A stretch of DNA of 64,000 nucleotides from Megaleporinus macrocephalus (GCA_021613375.1 CM038719.1:3557115-3621114); one strand, 5' to 3'; shown: positions 11,564-24,059, counted from the first letter of the stretch. Program-made: numbers and translations. Notes: generated by a model not told the origin, from the sequence alone.

Positions 11564-11728
11564 GCGAGAAAGAGAGAGAGGAGAGAGAGAGAGAGAGATT
11601 GAGAGAGAGAGAGAGATTGAGAGAGAGAGAGAGAGAGAGAGAGTGAGCGAGAAAGAGAGAGAGGAGAGAGAGAGAGAGAGAGAGTAAGAGAGAGAGAGAG
11701 AGAGTGTGTGAGAGAGAGAGAGAGAGAG
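11505..11728. repeat. (GA)n tract downstream of a syt3 exon
   Basis: Nearly pure GA, uninterrupted at 11505-11560, continues to 11728 with TGAGCGAGAAAG and TGTGTG interruptions. It starts 18 bases after the exon end. Open frames in it are repeat artefacts. Confidence 0.96.
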
Positions 11729-12081
11729 TTGTGAGTGCATAACAGACCCATCAGATTCAGTGGTGCGTATAAACCATGATAATGAATTGTATGAATTAAT
11801 AAGCTGAGACTGATGGACTGATATAGACCTAATAAAGGTCAGGAAAAGACACATATTGTCCCCTCGAGACACAAACCAGTGAGTTTGGACAAAGCGCAAC
11901 CCCGAGTAACAGTACACTGTGCTTTAAAAGACAATAAGTAATTAGAATAAGGTAGTTATGCCAGTGTATACTGAGAATGTTACTCTATCACACAGGATTA
12001 CTCTAGTCTCAGTACATCCACTGAGTGAAACACATACAGTGACTCACATTGTGCTCTTCATTAATGTGTGTTCTCTTTTAG

Positions 12082-12165
12082 GAGAAATCCATCAACGCAT
12101 TCTCAAAGAGCGCCACAGCCTCACCCAAGCCACACATCGTGGTGGACAGTCCACACTCCGAATAG
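12082..12165 (+). CDS. syt3: syt3 last coding exon with stop codon
   Basis: After acceptor TTTTAG, the frame continues EKSINAFSKSATASPKP and stops at TAG 12163-12165 after VDSPHSE. It is a short, Ser/Lys-rich hydrophilic tail after the C2B domain, as in SYT3, whose tail also begins with Glu-Lys after HWHQLVE. The tail itself is poorly conserved, so the call rests on phase (0), the acceptor and continuity with the exon before. Five bases after the stop is a consensus donor (GTGAGT at 12170), which suggests that the transcript continues into a 3'UTR exon. Confidence 0.88.
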   Translation, partial: EKSINAFSKSATASPKPHIVVDSPHSE

Positions 12166-12169
12166 AGAT

Positions 12170-13839
12170 GTGAGTATGAGCACTGTTGAATGTATAACTC
12201 TTAATGTAGGTATTGTATATAAACTGGGTTACAGTTTCTCATTAGGTTGAATGTAGAACTTGTTCTAAATGTAGGTATTGTATATAAACTGAGTTACAGT
12301 TTCTCATTAGGTTGAATGTATAACTCTAAATGTAGGTATTGTATATAAACTGAGTTACAGTTTCTCATTAGGTTGAATGTATAACTCTAAATGTAGGTAT
12401 TGTATATAAACTGAGTTACAGTTTCTCATTAGGTTGAATGTATAACTCTAAATGTAGGTATTGTATATAAACTGAGTTACAGTTTCTCATCAGGTTGAAT
12501 GTATAACTTGTTCTAAATGTAGGTATTGTATATAAACTGAGTTACAGTTTGTCATTAGGTTGAATGTATAACTTGTTCTAAATGTAGGTATTGTATATAA
12601 ACTGAGTTACAGTTTCTCATTAGGTTGAATGTATAACTCTAAATGTAGGTATTGTATATAAACTGAGTTACAGTTTCTCATTAGGTTGAATGTATAACTC
12701 TTAATGTAGGTATTGTATATAAACTGAGTTACAGTTTCTCATTAGGTTGAATGTATAACTCTAAATGTAGGTATTGTATATAAACTGAGTTACAGTTTCT
12801 CATTAGGTTGAATGTATAACTCTAAATGTAGGTATTGTATATAAACTGAGTTACAGTTTCTCATTAGGTTGAATGTATAACTCTAAATGTAGGTATTGTA
12901 TATAAACTGAGTTACAGTTTCTCATTAGGTTGAATGTATAACTCTAAATGTAGGTATTGTATATAAACTGAGTTACAGTTTCTCATTAGGTTGAATGTAT
13001 AACTCTTAATGTAGGTACTGTATATAAACTGAGTTACAGTTTCTCATTAGGTTGAATGTATAACTCTAAATGTAGGTACTGTATATAAACTGAGTTACAG
13101 TTTCTCATCAGGTTGAATGTATAACTCTAAATGTAGGTACTGTATATAAACTGAGTTACAGTTTCTCATTAGGTTGAATGTATAACTCTAAATGTAGGTA
13201 CTGTATATAAACTGAGTTACAGTTTCTCATAAGGTTGAATGTATAACTTGTTCTAAATGTAGGTATTGTATATAAACTGAGTTACAGTTTCTCATTAGGT
13301 TAAATGTATAAGTTGTTCTAAATGTAGGTATTGTATATAAACTGAGTTACAGTTTCTCATTAGGTTGAATGTATAACTCTAAATGTAGGTATTGTATATA
13401 AACTGAGTTACAGTTTCTCATTAGGTTGAATGTATAACTTGTTCTAAATGTAGGTATTGTATATAAACTGAGTTACAGTTTCTCATTAGGTTGAATGTAT
13501 AACTTGTTCTAAATGTAGGTATTGTGATATAAACTGGGATCTACAGTTTCTAGTTAGGTCGTAGGCTTTATCTTAACAGTTGGCACAGAATGCATTTGTG
13601 GGTGGAGCTAATAGGTCAGCTATTCATCTCGGGCCCAGTTTAACACGGTGTAAACAGCATGCTGTTTCCAGGCGTTTGGCCCGAGAGTGGGCGGCTGGAC
13701 AGGCGTGTGAAAGCGAAGTAGCCTCAGATCCATTCATGCCGGTGAAGAAACATCTGCTGGTTTTCTGCTCCACAGTTAGCGAACTCACACGTGCTTTCAC
13801 ACGTCCCGGCGCTGACGCTGCTTTTCTTCTTCCTCTCAG
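12170..13839 (+). other. syt3: putative syt3 3'UTR intron
   Basis: A GTGAGT donor lies 5 nt after the stop codon. The best downstream acceptor seen is CTTTTCTTCTTCCTCTCAG ending at 13839. If used, nearly all of this interval, including the 61-bp array, is spliced out. A stop so close to the junction would not be expected to trigger nonsense-mediated decay. Transcript evidence is lacking, so this is inference from splice signals. Confidence 0.4.
12180..13555. repeat. 61-bp minisatellite just after the syt3 stop codon
   Basis: About 22 units of 61 bp contain GTTGAATGTATAACTC, TGTAGGTATTGTATATAAAC and GAGTTACAGTTTCTCATTAG. A length variant inserts about 4 bp (AACTTGTTCTAAATG). The first unit begins some 15 bases past the stop codon. 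Units are highly similar, which suggests recent amplification. Confidence 0.96.
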
Positions 13840-14078
13840 GTCAGCATTATGTTTCTAGCTTCATCCTTTCTTCTCATCTGTGAATAACTCTCTCCATCGC
13901 CGAAAGAAGCAGAAGAAGGACGACACTGCTAGCTAACTGTCCTGCTGTGACGACAAAAATCAACTACAGACCACAAATATAGAGAAAAACACAGAGTAGA
14001 ATAGACACACATACACGTACACGACCCTCGACGCAGGGCATGATGGTTGCTGGTTGCTACAGGTATGACCTAAGAGAC

Positions 14079-14157
<79 letters not shown>

Positions 14158-15235
14158 TTTATTCAGGGGAAAAAAATATGATGCACATTCCCGATCGAAA
14201 AGAAAATCAACAAAAAAAAATAGAATATCTTTATTTAGTTATTTAAAACTGAGCCTGAAAACCGAAAAAAGAATTTTTAAAAACTTGCAGACGTAATCAG
14301 GAGGACCATTATGGACCATTAGGGTGAGTCTGATGCGAGTACGTGTGAGTGTGAACGCGAATCGATCGCTCCCTGGATCGGGAGAGGGACGAGGATGGAC
14401 CCATTGGCCAAAGCATGTCGCGCAAACGTGTCCTTCCTGCCTGCCGCATTTGTACCACCTGCTCTGATTGGGTTCCTGCATCCCGGGAGATCAAAGTGGC
14501 TTTTATTTTTCTATTATTTTCCCCATCCGGTGATCATCTCCACGTTTTTTTGGGTTTTTTTTCGCGTTGGTGTTTATTGTTTTTCTTCCACCAACCGTGA
14601 GCGATGACTGTTTTTGGAGACGGGAACCGGACTCCTGAGGACTCTCGAGAAGAGCCGGGACGGCTGGAGGACCCTGACCACGAGGCACCTGGAGGTCTAT
14701 ACGGATTCTGCCATAGTATTTTATTTTTCTACCATTTCAGGTTTTGGTTGTTTTTCTCTCAGGCCGCTTTTGTTCCAAGTTCAAGAAGAAGAAAAAATAA
14801 AATAAAATAAATAAATAAATAAATAAATGAATGAATAAACAGCAACAACAACGACAATAACAATGAGGAAAAAAAAAGAATTAAAGAGGAGATCATCTTC
14901 ATCTTCGGAAGGACACACGCATCCGTGCTCCTTTTCCTTTTCCGTGTACCTACGTGTTGGTGGGAGTTCTCCTTTTTGTACTGATATGCATTCGTTTGTT
15001 TACTTTGTGTGCGCGTGTTTGTTTGTTTGTTGATTTGTTTGTACGTATGCCTGTGCGTCTGTGTCTGTCACCGTGATCCTGTGTATGACATGTCTTGGCG
15101 CCTCCCTGTTTATCCCCCAACCCCAGTAACATATGGCTGTAGCCGCTAGTCGTGAGCCCTGCTAGTGCCGCTCTCGTGGCTCTCCGAGTCCAACGCACGA
15201 GCAAAACTGATCTGATTGTTTAGAAGCTTTAATCA
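13840..15235 (+). other. syt3: candidate syt3 3'UTR sequence (complex, noncoding)
   Basis: After the strong acceptor at 13839 the sequence is complex, broken only by an (AT)n run at 14079-14154 and an A-rich (AAAT)n stretch at 14795-14840. The frames here are short and overlap on both strands without domain similarity. Length and position suit a long neuronal 3'UTR, but the 3' end cannot be fixed. It could equally be plain intergenic DNA. Confidence 0.3.
14079..14154. repeat. (AT)n microsatellite
   Basis: This is an uninterrupted TA run of about 76 bases. The IYIYIY open frame across it is an artefact. Confidence 0.97.
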
Positions 15236-15237
15236 AT

Positions 15238-15239
15238 TT

Positions 15240-15296
<57 letters not shown>
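15238..15296. repeat. (AAT)n microsatellite
   Basis: About 19 ATA/AAT triplets were read directly. Several potential AATAAT polyadenylation-like words are present, but no unique signal. Confidence 0.96.
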
Positions 15297-15297
<1 letters not shown>

Positions 15298-15479
15298 TTT
15301 GTTACATTTATATTTTCACTGCTATAGATAACAGCTAGCCAGCTGACTAACAGTGAACATGAGCTAGCAGTAATATAAATACAATTCTTTTGTTTGCTGA
15401 GTTATTAATATACTTCCATCATAACTGCTCTTCTATTTTCTATGTTGACCTCACAAAACAAAACCATGATTTGTGTTCA

Positions 15480-17065
15480 TGTGTTCATCATAGGTAGCGT
15501 TAGATAACGTTAGCTAGCTATTTCGGTTTTTTTAACAAACTACTAGCTCACTAGCTTCCCAGCAAGCACACAACATTGTCACAACGTTGCTGTATGAGGG
15601 ATGCTAAGAGGTTGTGACAACATACTGACAACGTTGCCACTATGTTGTCACAACTTTCTGAGGAAAATCAAAACAATCACCTGTTATAGCTAGTGCATCA
15701 TAGATAGTAGTAATGTTAGCTAACGTTAGCTAGCTGTTTAGGCTTTTTTAGCAAACTAGTAGTTCACTAGCTTCCCAGCAAACACATAACATTGACACAA
15801 CGTTGCTTTTACATTGTCTGAACGAGGTTTTCACAGCGGCACTACTAAATAACATTGTTTATGGTATTATAACTACCTGTTGGCAACTTAGCAAAATTCC
15901 ATGCAGTTCTATGCAGATATACAGGAACATATGAAGGATTCTAGAAGGTTGTGACAACGCACTGACAACGTTGCCACTATGTTGTCACAACTTACTGAGG
16001 GAGACCAAAACAATAGGTTGTCACAGCGTAACTGTGTTTGCAGGATTCTAGCTAGCAGTAAACCGGCTAGTTAACTGTTTTATCTGTTATTGCTACTGTC
16101 ATGTCCCTTTTGGGTTTAAACATTATCCAGCAGTGATGTAAATATTAAATTATTTGCTGAGGTATTAATGAGCTTAATAACTACTCTTCTATTTTCTATG
16201 TTGACCTCACAAAACAAAAACAAAAACACATGGTTTGTGTTAGCCGTGTAGCTAGTGCATCATAGATAGTAGTAATGTTAGCTAACGTTAGCTAGCTGTT
16301 TAGGCTTTTTTAGCAAACTAGTAGCTCACTAGCTTCCCAGCAAACACATAACATTGTCACAACGTTGCTTTTACGTTGTCTGAACAAGGTTTTCACAGGG
16401 CACTACTAAATAACATTGTTTATGCTATGGTTAAGTTGTTGCCAACTTAGCAAAATTCCATGCAGTTCCATACAGATATATTGGAACGTATTAAGGATTC
16501 TAGAAGGTTGTGACAACGTACTGACAACGTTGCCACTATGTTGTCACAACTTACTGAGGGAGACCAAAACAATAGGTTGTCACAGCGTAACTGTGTTTGC
16601 AGGGTTTTGATAGCAGAAAACCGGCTAGTTAACTGTTTCATCTGTTATTGCTTCTATCATGTTCTACAGCTGGAGGCTAACATTATCTAGCAGTGATGTA
16701 AATATAATTTATTTGTTTGCTGAGGTATTAATAAGCTTCTGCAATAACTTCTCTTCTATTTTCTATGTTGACCTGACAAAACAAAAACACATCTTTTGTG
16801 TTAGCCGTGTTAGCTAGCTAATTAAGCTTTTTAGCAAACTACTAGCTCACTATCTTCCCAGCAAACACATAACATTCTCACAATGTTGTCTACTTTCTTG
16901 CAACGCTTCAAAAGGTGTTGCGGTTTATGTTGTCGGCACCAGGTTTTCACAACAGCACTACTAAATAATGTTGTCATGCATTTCTATGACAATGTTGGCA
17001 ACTTAGCGGAATTCCATGGAGTTCCACACAGATATAATGGAACGTTTGAAGAATTCTAGGAAGGT
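15480..17065. repeat. about 550-bp segment in three to four diverged tandem copies
   Basis: The words TAACGTTAGCTAGCTGTTTA, CTAGCTTCCCAGCAAACACA, ACAACGTTGCCACTATGTTG and TTGTGACAACG recur in the same order. ATGTTAGCTAACGTTAGCTA starts at about 15715 and 16274, 559 bp apart; related words precede at about 15495 and follow at about 16805. The ACGTTAGCTAACGT and GTTGTGACAAC words are palindromic or nearly so. It is not a recognised transposon. Confidence 0.8.
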
Positions 17066-17289
17066 TCTACTAACAGCTAGCTCAGATACCAACAGGATGA
17101 CCAGTATATCATCTCGATTAACATAAGTAAAAATATGAAGAATAATGCTCACAGAATATTAATATAACCACGAGCTCGGGTAAGCAAAGCTCAGGCTCAA
17201 GAAATCAGACTTAACGATATTTCACTCAGTTTTAATGGTTAAATGTTAACATAGAAGAAACTACAGGGTCAGATATTTAACAGCAAATT

Positions 17290-18462
17290 TATATTTATGA
17301 TAAATACATGAATACATTAAAATAACGTTACAGTGATGTGATCTGATGATCCAGTAGCTCCACTGTTCCAGATTGTTTATACGGTGAAAGGTGGAGATGA
17401 TTCGTTTCTGGTGTAAGTAAGTGTCATCCCAATTCCTTCTACTGTCTCCCTCACTGCTCCCGTATATAGTGAATTACACAGAACAGTCTATATAGTGTTT
17501 TATGCAGAACAGTCTATATAGTGTTCTATACAGAACAGTCTATATAGTGTTCTACACAGAACAGTCTATATAGTGATCTACACAGAACAGTCTATATAGT
17601 GATCTACACCGAACAGTCTATATAGTCATCTATGCAGAACAGTCTATATAGTGATCTACACAGAACAGTCTATATAGTGATCTACACAGAACAGTCTATA
17701 CAGCGTTCTACACTGAACAGTCTATATAGTGTTCTACACAGAACAGTCTGTATAGTGATCTACACAGAACAGTCTGTATAGTGATCTACACAGAACAGTC
17801 TATATAGTGTTCTACGCAGAACAGTCTATATAGTGATCTACACAGAACAGTCTATATAGTGTTCTACACAGAACAGTCTATATAGTGTTTTATGCAGAAC
17901 AGTCTATATAGTGTTCTATACAGAACAGTCTATATAGTGTTCTACACAGAACAGTCTATATAGTGATCTACACAGAACAGTCTATATAGTGATCTACATA
18001 GAACAGTCTATATAGTGATCTACACCGAACAGTCTATATAGTGATCTATGCAGAACAGTCTATATAGTGATCTACACAGAACAGTCTATATAGTGATCTA
18101 CACAGAACAGTCTATACAGCGTTCTACACTGAACAGTCTATATAGTGATCTACACAGAACAGTCTATATAGTGTTCTACACAGAACAGTCTATATAGTGT
18201 TTTATGCAGAACAGTCTATATAGTGTTCTATACAGAACAGTCTATATAGTGTTCTACACAGAACAGTCTATATAGTGATCTACACAGAACAGTCTATATA
18301 GTGATCTACATAGAACAGTCTATATAGTGATCTACACAGAACAGTCTGTATAGTGATCTACACAGAACAGTCTGTATAGTGATCTACACAGAACAGTCTA
18401 TATAGTGTTCTACACAGAACAGTCTATATAGTGATCTACACAGAACAGTCTATATAGTGACC
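17290..18462. repeat. 26-bp minisatellite with unique left flank (copy A)
   Basis: About 38 units of GATCTACACAGAACAGTCTA plus TATAGT follow a leader (about 17290-17375) that includes GATGTGATCTGATGATCCAG. Blocks such as GTTTTATGCAGAACAGTC recur at about 17490, 17887 and 18190, so there is a higher-order structure. Leader and array both recur at 44949-46290 inside med25. Confidence 0.96.
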
Positions 18463-19500
18463 AGTAAACGAGTGTACCAGTTCAGACTCTCTAGGTACCT
18501 GTGACCACCTACCAGGACCTTATTAAGTCTCCCAGTCCGTCTAGCTGTTGTCGTGCTGCACGTGGTAGTCACTCTGGATATTAGTTGGTGGTCATAATAA
18601 TGTGACTGGATTGTGTAGTAAGATAATTAATGTTAAGCTTAATACTAACTCTCATATAGGAGTACAGTTATTATTATTATTTAAGCGTGAGTCGAGGTTG
18701 CGGGGGGTCTCGCGAGCGGCAGAACGGGTCGAGAAAATTGTACACGCAGCCATATGTTACTTCCCCTCCTCCTTCCCATGATGCACTGCGAATCTTGTTT
18801 AAAAAAAAAACGGAACGTGTCTTCTGTCCTGTGTCGTAGAGGAAGCGTTTCTCCAGTAGGACTTGTCATCGCACTCACTACGGACGGAAGTGTAGATGAC
18901 GCTAATGCACTGCCCCCTAAACCCCAAACCCCCCGTCCAGATGTCCATCACTGGAAAGCGCCGTTAGCTTGCTCCGTGCTCCTGTGTCGGGTGTGTTCTC
19001 CTTTTTCCTAAATGTGCTGTGTATGTCGGAAGGGGTGAAAACCGGTGGCCACGGCTGACAAAGGAAGAAAATGTTGGGACACGTTTTTATAATCGCTGTT
19101 TGAAAAGAGGTTTCGAGGAATGAAAAAAAAAAGACGAACAGCTTAAGCTACGTTTGTTTAGCCTGAATGTGACTATGTTTCCTTTTTCCGAACATTCCTT
19201 ACAAACAGAGACAGAGAGGGCTTTTATTTTTCACTGCATTTGTCCAATATTGACGTCACTGCTGCACGATTACTGTCTGGGAAGGATTACACAACCGTGC
19301 GGGTTGTTGGATCAATTCATGCAATTCATGCTGAATCATAGATGCTGCTACTAGACTGCACAAGCTTTACAGAACTTAAGTGTGTTATTATATATATATT
19401 TAATCAGTATTAATAGAGTAAGTATTGCTTTTACATACATCAGTGTGTTTATTTAACCCTTTCCAAGCTTCTCCTAAACAACCCAGTATTATTTACAGTT
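18463..19500. other. complex noncoding segment, possible distal syt3 3'UTR or intergenic
   Basis: About 1 kb of non-repetitive sequence has short open frames on both strands and no recognisable protein. It contains A-tracts at 18799-18810 and 19118-19131, and an AT-rich right end. It could be the distal end of a very long syt3 3'UTR, but I see no decisive signal. Confidence 0.25.
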
Positions 19501-19504
19501 CTCA

Positions 19505-21562
19505 CAATACAGCTGTTACTTCTCTATAGTAACACCAACAGATGTTACTTCTCTATAGCAGCTGCTACTTCTCTGTAGTAGATGTTACTGCTCTATAGTA
19601 GATGTTACTTCTCTATAGTAGATGTTACTGCTCTATAGTAGATGTTACTTCTCTATAGTAGATGTTACTTCTCTATAGTAGATATTACTTCTCTATAGTA
19701 GATGTTACTTCTCTATAGTAGATGTTACTTCTCTATAGTAGATGTTACTGCTCTATAGTAGATATTACTTCTCTATAGTAGATGTTACTTCTCTATAGTA
19801 GATGTTACTGCTCTATAGTAGATGTTACTTCTCTATAGTAGATGTTACTTCTCTATAGTAGATGTTACTTCTCTATAGTAGATGTTACTTCTCTATAGTA
19901 GATGTTACTTCTCTATAGTAGATATTACTTCTCTATAGTAGATGTTACTTCTCTATAGTAGATTTTACTTCTCTATAGTAGATGTTACTTCTCTATAGTA
20001 GATATTACTTCTCTATAGTAGATGTTACTTCTCTATAGTAGATATTACTTCTCTATAGTAGATGTTACTTCTCTATAGTAGATATTACTTCTCTATAGTA
20101 GATGTTACTTCTCTATAGTAGATTTTACTTCTCTATAGTAGATATTACTTCTCTATAGTAGATGTTACTGCTCTATAGTAGATGTTACTTCTCTATAGTA
20201 GATGTTACTTCTCTATAGTAGATATTACTTCTCTATAGTAGATATTACTTCTCTATAGTAGATGTTACTGCTCTATAGTAGATGTTACTTCTCTATAGTA
20301 GATATTACTTCTCTATAGTAGATGTTACTGCTCTATAGTAGATGTTACTTTTCTATAGTAGATGTTACTGCTCTATAGTAGATGTTACTTCTCTATAGTA
20401 GATGTTACTTCTCTATAGTAGATGTTACTGCTCTATAGTAGATGTTACTTCTCTATAGTAGACGTTACTTCTCTATAGTAGATGTTACTGCTCTATAGTA
20501 GATGTTACTTCTCTATAGTAGATGTTACTTCTCTATAGTAGATATTACTTCTCTATAGGAGATGTTACTTCTCTATAGTAGATATTACTTCTCTATAGTA
20601 GATGTTACTTCTCTATAGTAGATGTTACTTCTCTATAGTAGATGTTACTGCTCTATAGTAGATGTTACTGCTCTATAGTAGATGTTACTTCTCTATAGTA
20701 GATGTTACTTCTCTATAGTAGATATTACTTCTCTATAGTAGATGTTACTGCTCTATAGTAGATGTTACTTCTCTATAGTAGATGTTACTTCTCTATAGTA
20801 GATGTTACTGCTCTATAGTAGATGTTACTTCTCTATAGTAGCACTAACAGCTGTTACTTATCTATAGTAGCACTAACAGCTGTTACTTATCTATAGTAGA
20901 TGTTACTTCTCTATAGTAGATGTTACTTCTCTATAGTAGATGTTACTGCTCTATAGTAGATGTTACTTCTCTATAGTAGATATTACTTCTCTATAGTAGA
21001 TGTTACTGCTCTATAGTAGATGTTACTTCTCTATAGTAGATGTTACTTCTCTATAGTAGATGTTACTTCTCTATAGTAGATGTTACTGCTCTATAGTAGA
21101 TATTACTTCTCTATAGTAGATGTTACTTCTCTATAGTAGATGTTACTTCTCTATAGTAGATATTACTTCTCTATAGTAGATGTTATTTCTCTATAGTAGA
21201 TGTTACTTCTCTATAGTAGATTTTACTTCTCTATAGTAGATATTACTTCTCTATAGTAGATGTTACTTCTCTATAGTAGATGTTACTTCTCTATAGTAGA
21301 TATTACTTCTCTATAGTAGATGTTACTTCTCTATAGTAGATGTTACTTCTCTATAGTAGATGTTACTGCTCTATAGTAGATATTACTTCTCTATAGTAGA
21401 TGTTACTTCTCTATAGTAGATGTTACTGCTCTATAGTAGATATTACTTCTCTATAGTAGATGTTACTTCTCTATAGTAGATGTTACTTCTCTATAGTAGA
21501 TATTACTTCTCTATAGTAGATGTTACTTCTCTATACTAGATGTTACTTCTCTATAGTAACAC
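19505..21562. repeat. 20-bp minisatellite, about 100 units
   Basis: The unit TAGATGTTACTTCTCTATAG is repeated with almost no length change: from about 19561 to 20840 every 60-base line holds exactly three units. Substitutions fall mainly at two places (GATGTT/GATATT and ACTTCT/ACTGCT). Slightly different units (GCACTAACAGCTGTTACTTA) at about 20840-20890 and at both edges look like the ancestral form. Confidence 0.98.
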
Positions 21563-22080
21563 TTACAGCTGTAGTAGCTGTTGCTTTAAACCATGATGTG
21601 CAGCATCAAGCCACGATTACAGGCCCACATCCCAAACATAAAACTAATGATAGCATTTAAAACTAAAGGGAGGAACAGGATGGTGGAATAGGATTAAGTC
21701 TGTAAAGCTTGTCCAACCTAGCAACGGTTGCTAGGGAGGAGCATGTCAAGCTCCACTGTCTGGTTAATGATCAGCATTCATTCATTCATTCATTCATGTT
21801 GATTTAAAATTCGCAGTCGCTTTTAACACAATTCACAAACCCGCAGTAGAGCCACTGCCACTGGACTGCTGACCCGCAGACCACCTTACAGAGAGGAAAC
21901 TGACCACCACTCGCACTGCTCGATCACTCCGATACTCAAACCTGTACCCTCCATTTCTCTCTCCTTCTTTCAGAGCTGGATTTACTCCCGCCATCTTATT
22001 TCAGACCCACCCAGAGAGCACTACAGACACACCCCCCACCCCCACCAGCACCCCCTGGGCAACACACACGCAGCATCCAC
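21563..22080. other. nondescript spacer
   Basis: A short stretch of complex sequence includes (ATTC)n at 21777-21796. No gene, RNA or transposon is recognised. Confidence 0.5.
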
Positions 22081-22095
22081 TCGCTGTGTGTGTGT

Positions 22096-22150
<55 letters not shown>
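22081..22150. repeat. (TG)n microsatellite
   Basis: A GT run of about 70 bases has one TCTG interruption. Confidence 0.97.
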
Positions 22151-22151
<1 letters not shown>

Positions 22152-22264
22152 TATCGTATATCAGCTCTTGTTGCTCATTGATCCCAACACACACACACGG
22201 GGCGGGGGTATCGACCCATCGGCCATTCTCCACTAGCTCGGACTGAACTGGACACAGACTGACC

Positions 22265-22267
22265 GAG

Positions 22268-22298
<31 letters not shown>

Positions 22299-22337
22299 CT
22301 CCTTTTCTTTCTTTGCTTGACTCCTTTTCTGTTGTCA

Positions 22338-22379
<42 letters not shown>

Positions 22380-22503
22380 ATCCATATCTCTCTCCCATAC
22401 TGTATCTTTCTCTGTGGTCGTGTTCTCGTTCTTATTCTCTCGCTCCTTTCTCTCTTCCTTTTTTTTTTTCTAACCTCTAGTTTTCTTTTTCCTTTCTTTA
22501 TCA

Positions 22504-22540
<37 letters not shown>

Positions 22541-22769
22541 GTTCTCTTGTTTCTATGCCTCAGTCCTTTTTATGACTCTAATGTATTGGGGTCATTAAGC
22601 CAACGGGGCTCTTTCTCTCTCTCCTTCACTCTCTCTCTCTCTGCTCTCTCTCTCTCTGCTCTCTCTCTCTGCTCTCTCTTTCTCTCTCTCTCCTTCACTC
22701 TATCTCTCTGCTCTCTCTTTCTCTCTCTCTCTGCTCTCTCTCTCTCTGCTCTCTCTGCTCTCTCTCTCT

Positions 22770-22803
<34 letters not shown>

Positions 22804-22945
22804 TCTCTCTGCTCTCTCTCTCTCTGCTCTCTCTCTGCTCTCTCTGCTCTCTCTCTGCTCTCTCTCTCTCTGCTCTCTCTCTGCTCTCTCTCTCTGCTCT
22901 CTGCTCTCTCTGCTCTCTCTCTCTGTCTCTCTCTCTCTCTCAGTG
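22265..22945. repeat. CT-rich simple repeats
   Basis: Blocks of (CT)n with T-rich spacers are followed from about 22620 by (CT)nG units (TGCTCTCTCTC type). Overlapping open frames in both directions are low-complexity artefacts. Confidence 0.95.
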
Positions 22946-23159
22946 TCAGTGCAGTAGTGAATGGGGGAAATGTGTTTGCATGCCTATATAAACATGATGA
23001 TGTCAATTTGATGAAATGATAAATAATAAATGAAGCTCAAAGCGTAAATAAAAACTGGACACTGATATGCTGGACGCGGGTGACCTGCCGAATCCTGACG
23101 GTCCGTTAAAGAAAACGCTGTTTATACTGTATATCTTCCTTCAATCAGTATCAGACTTT

Positions 23160-23298
23160 CTGTTTGTTTGTTTGTTTGTTTGTTTGTTGGCTTTTCTGTT
23201 TTCCTTCGAAATGTTTACTTTTTTATGAGTTTAGATAAAGAAGAGATTTTAGGAACGGAGTGACGAGACGGGAGGAAATTTCAGCTCAGCAAATCAGA

Positions 23299-23331
<33 letters not shown>

Positions 23332-23332
23332 G
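23160..23332. repeat. (TTTG)n and (ATG)n microsatellites
   Basis: (TTTG)n lies at 23161-23188 and (GAT)n at 23300-23331. The latter gives the run of Met that opens the long false frame beginning at 23300. Confidence 0.95.
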
Positions 23333-23399
23333 GTAACGGTGGCTGAAATAAAAGATATGTACCAAAAACTGTGTGGAGCCTTCTTGTTCACAGAAACCT

Positions 23400-24028
23400 G
23401 TCGTTCTTTCTCTCTCTTTTCAGCTCTCTTCTCTCTTTCTATTTCTCATTCTATCTCCCACTTTCCTTCCCTCTCTCTCCAGCTTTCCTTCTCTCTCTCT
23501 CTCTCCAGCTTTCCTTCTCTCTCTCTCCAGCTTTCCTTCTCTCTCTCTCCAGCTTTCATTCTCTCTCTCTCTCTCTCTCCCACTTTCCTTCTCTCTCTCT
23601 CTCCAGCTTTCCTTCTCTCTCTCTCCAGCTTTCCTTCTCTCTCTCTCTCTCCAGCTTTCCTTCTCTCACTCTCTCCAGCTTTCATTCTCTCTCTCTCTCT
23701 CTCTCTCCCACTTTCCTTCTCTCTCTCTCTCCAGCTTTCCTTCTCTCTCTCTCCAGCTTTCCTTCTCTCTCTCTCCAGCTTTCATTCTCTCTCTCTCTCT
23801 CTCTCCCACTTTCCTTCTCTCTCTCTCTCCAGCTTTCCTTCTCTCTCTCTCCAGCTTTCCTTCTCTCTCTCTCTCTCCAGCTTTCCTTCTCTCACTCTCT
23901 CCAGCTTTCATTCTCTCTCTCTCTCTCTCTCCCACTTTCCTTCTCTCTCTCTCTCCAGCTTTCCTTCTCTCTCTCTCCAGCTTTCCTTCTCTCTCTCTCT
24001 CTCCAGCTTTCCTTCTCTCTCTCTCCAG

Positions 24029-24059
<31 letters not shown>

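Noticed and set aside
17460..18462. CRISPR-like array
   Set aside because: The 26-bp units are contiguous with no unique spacers; this is a eukaryotic minisatellite.
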